This document shows positions 62,459-64,000 of a stretch of 64,000 nucleotides of DNA, in pieces. Source of the stretch: Blastomonas sp. (lineage in GTDB: Bacteria; Pseudomonadota; Alphaproteobacteria; Sphingomonadales; Sphingomonadaceae); contig NZ_JAUCZC010000013.1 in NCBI RefSeq assembly GCF_030373265.1, positions 45,616-109,615 of the forward strand, written 5' to 3'. Below the pieces are notes generated by a model. That model was not told where the DNA came from. It saw only the letters and a list, made by a program, of their open reading frames with translations, and searched no databases. The position numbers and the translations under genes are program-made. Position 1 is the first letter of the stretch. Each line of letters opens with the position of its first letter.

Positions 62459-63238
62459 TCAGACCAGCAACTGGTCTTCTATCCGGCCAATTAGGCGATC
62501 GGTCACACCCAACACCGTTCGGGCATAAGCACTCACCGAACCATGCGCATCAATCATCGCCGCAAAACTGCGCTCGAGATAGTCAGGATGCACCGACATA
62601 AGAGTGCGCACCGCGTCATCGTGCATGGCTGACCCGAAGCGGGTACGCAGAATTGGCGCACGTTGCTCCATTCGGGCATCGATGTCTGCAACCACATTCG
62701 TCAGCAGGTAATCATCGACGATCTCGTCCTCGTGAACGCCCAGCAAGCTGTGGAGCAGCGCGGCTGCCATGCCGGTGCGGTCCTTGCCCGCCAGACAATG
62801 CAGCAGGCTTGCGCCATCGCGCTCGGCCAGCGCAGCAAAATAGAGCCGCATGGCAGCAACCATGTTCTGCTGGAACGGCATTTCGGCGTAAAGACGCAGC
62901 ATGTTGGCGTGTGCATCATGTGCCGTTATCACGGCCCGGGCAGCCTCGTCGTGTGGTGCCTGCCCCGATGCCGTCGTTTCGCCATCAGCAAACAGCACCC
63001 TTGCCTCAAAATTCTCAGGCCGCCTGCAAGGATACAATTCCCGCTCGCTCGATCCGCGAAGATCAATGACCGTCGCCAGGGCAAGACGCGCAACGATCGC
63101 GATGTCGGAAGGTGTCGCATGGACATGATGGCCGGACCGATAAAGCCGCCCTGCAGCAATGCGCGCACCTGCGCGCGCCGGATAATCGCCATAGTCACGA
63201 AAGTTGCTGATGCCATCGCAGACCAGCACCCGCACCAT
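62459..63238 (-). CDS. Tyrosine-phosphatase-like protein (PF13350 type)
   Basis: Cysteine phosphatase of 259 aa. Active-site loop LLHCLAGKDRTGMAAALL contains the C-x5-R signature with the Lys-Asp typical of the lipid/tyrosine phosphatase-3 family; the N-terminus DGISNFRDYGDYPA also belongs to that family. ATG 63238 lies 5 nt after the crotonase stop on the same strand, so the two are co-transcribed. Its stop abuts that of the kinase (shared TGATCA at 62456-62461). The substrate could be a phosphorylated pathway intermediate or a protein; sequence does not tell. Confidence 0.82.
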   Translation of the reverse strand: MVRVLVCDGISNFRDYGDYPARAGARIAAGRLYRSGHHVHATPSDIAIVARLALATVIDLRGSSERELYPCRRPENFEARVLFADGETTASGQAPHDEAARAVITAHDAHANMLRLYAEMPFQQNMVAAMRLYFAALAERDGASLLHCLAGKDRTGMAAALLHSLLGVHEDEIVDDYLLTNVVADIDARMEQRAPILRTRFGSAMHDDAVRTLMSVHPDYLERSFAAMIDAHGSVSAYARTVLGVTDRLIGRIEDQLLV

Positions 63239-63243
63239 GCCGT

Positions 63244-64000
63244 TCAATGCCCCCGGAATTTCGCCGCGCGCCGCTCCTTGACCGCAGCCAGGCCTTCGCG
63301 AAAATCGTCCGTGCCCAGTAGCATCGCTTGGTTGGGCAGATTGACCTGCCATTCAGCGTCCATTGAGCTTTCCAGCCCGCGATGCAGCGATTGCTTGACG
63401 GTTGCATAGGCCAGAGGCGCAATCGCCGCGAGTTCGCGGGCAAATTCCAGCCCGCGCTCTGGCAACGCACCCGCCGCGACCATCTCGGACACCAGCCCAA
63501 TGCTGAGGGCCTCCTCGGCCTTCACTGGCTTGCCCAAGAGGCACATCTGAGCGGCGCGGCCTAGCCCGACGATGCGCGGCAAAAGGAAAACACCGCCGAG
63601 CGGCGGCATGATACCCAGCTTGATCCAGCTTTCCTGAAACATGGCATTGTCGGCTGCGATGCGGAAATCGCACGCCAGCGCCAGTTCGCACCCGACCGTG
63701 ATCGCAGCGCCCTGGACCAGCGCGACAGTGGGCTTCGGGCAACGGTAGATGGCCTTTGCCGCACCCTGGAAATTTGCATAGACGGTGGTCTTGATCTCCA
63801 CCGCCGTCTGGTGAGTCAAGCCGTCCAGAAACGCGAAATCCGCGCCGACCGAGAAGTGTTTGCCATCTGCAGCTAGGATGATTGCACGCACCGAGTCATC
63901 GTCTGCCAACGCCAGAAAGGCATCGCGAAGTTCCCCGAGCATCTTTGGGTGATGGGGTGGACGCCCCCCGACGGCATCGATGTGCCATAGTGGAGGTGTT
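63244..64000 (-). CDS. Enoyl-CoA hydratase/isomerase, 5' end beyond window
   Basis: Crotonase-fold protein; the frame stays open past ATG 63942 to the window edge (reading ...PLWHIDAVGGRPPHHPKMLGELRDAF), so the true start lies right of 64000. Visible: AIILAADGKHFSVGADFAFLDGL (oxyanion hole), VQGAAITVGCELALACDFRIAAD and ESWIKLGIMPPLGGVFLLPRIVG. Third crotonase of the island. The seven residues after the oxyanion region and the SIGLVSEMV stretch are ordinary. Co-transcribed with the phosphatase-like gene. Reaction unknown. Confidence 0.85.
   Translation of the reverse strand, partial: TPPLWHIDAVGGRPPHHPKMLGELRDAFLALADDDSVRAIILAADGKHFSVGADFAFLDGLTHQTAVEIKTTVYANFQGAAKAIYRCPKPTVALVQGAAITVGCELALACDFRIAADNAMFQESWIKLGIMPPLGGVFLLPRIVGLGRAAQMCLLGKPVKAEEALSIGLVSEMVAAGALPERGLEFARELAAIAPLAYATVKQSLHRGLESSMDAEWQVNLPNQAMLLGTDDFREGLAAVKERRAAKFRGH

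Overview
The window is high-GC DNA of an alphaproteobacterium, most probably a sphingomonad. Reasons are the density of TonB-dependent receptors, the S46 dipeptidyl-peptidase, the PaoABC aldehyde oxidoreductase, the ZigA/DUF1826 zinc genes and the large mixed catabolic cluster. The genus cannot be fixed from sequence alone. No rRNA, complete tRNA, CRISPR array or recognisable transposase is present.

Layout. (a) 1-2.9 kb: the 3' part of a sulfide:quinone oxidoreductase gene followed at once by a SulP anion transporter. (b) 3-5 kb: a small lipoprotein gene and a Wzx-type flippase gene. (c) 5.3-10.6 kb: an ABC ATPase, two DUF3526-type permeases (the second frameshifted) and a TonB-dependent receptor (TBDR). 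(d) 10.6-20.1 kb: a probable zinc-starvation regulon. On the minus strand lie zigA, a DUF1826 gene, a second TBDR paralogous to the first (frameshifted at its 3' end) and an S46 peptidase. Divergently on the plus strand lie a MerC-domain protein, a small secreted protein, a LolD/FtsX-type ABC pair with a histidine-rich loop, and a DUF3299 protein. An 18-bp Zur-box-like palindrome sits in the shared promoter. (e) 20.2-24 kb: paoABC. (f) 24.4-34.8 kb: a beta-glucan/cellodextrin locus with two MFS carriers, a TBDR, GH3 and GH6 hydrolases and a LacI regulator with candidate tandem operators.

(g) 34.8-36 kb: about 1.1 kb without a convincing gene, AT-richer to its right, carrying a 15-bp match to a tRNA-Ser 3' end. 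I read this as an old integration boundary.

(h) 36-64 kb: a catabolic cluster that looks acquired. It holds two CoA ligases, two family III CoA-transferases, three crotonases, three SDRs, two aldehyde dehydrogenases, two thiolase-like/DUF35 pairs of the retro-aldolase type, an MFS carrier, two amidohydrolases, a P450cam-like P450, a DUF7064/7065-type protein, an APH-fold kinase and a tyrosine-phosphatase-like protein. No acyl-CoA dehydrogenase and no P450 redox partner is seen. The cluster contains one TetR gene, and a 17-bp palindrome of the form ACTGACG-N3-CGTCAAT recurs at four of its promoters (41.27, 42.53, 49.25 and 57.27 kb), which suggests one TetR-controlled regulon. The likely logic is P450 hydroxylation, alcohol/aldehyde oxidation, CoA activation, hydration, retro-aldol cleavage by thiolase-like/DUF35 pairs, and oxidation of the released aldehyde. 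The substrate is not evident; a terpenoid- or steroid-like branched alicyclic compound is a guess.
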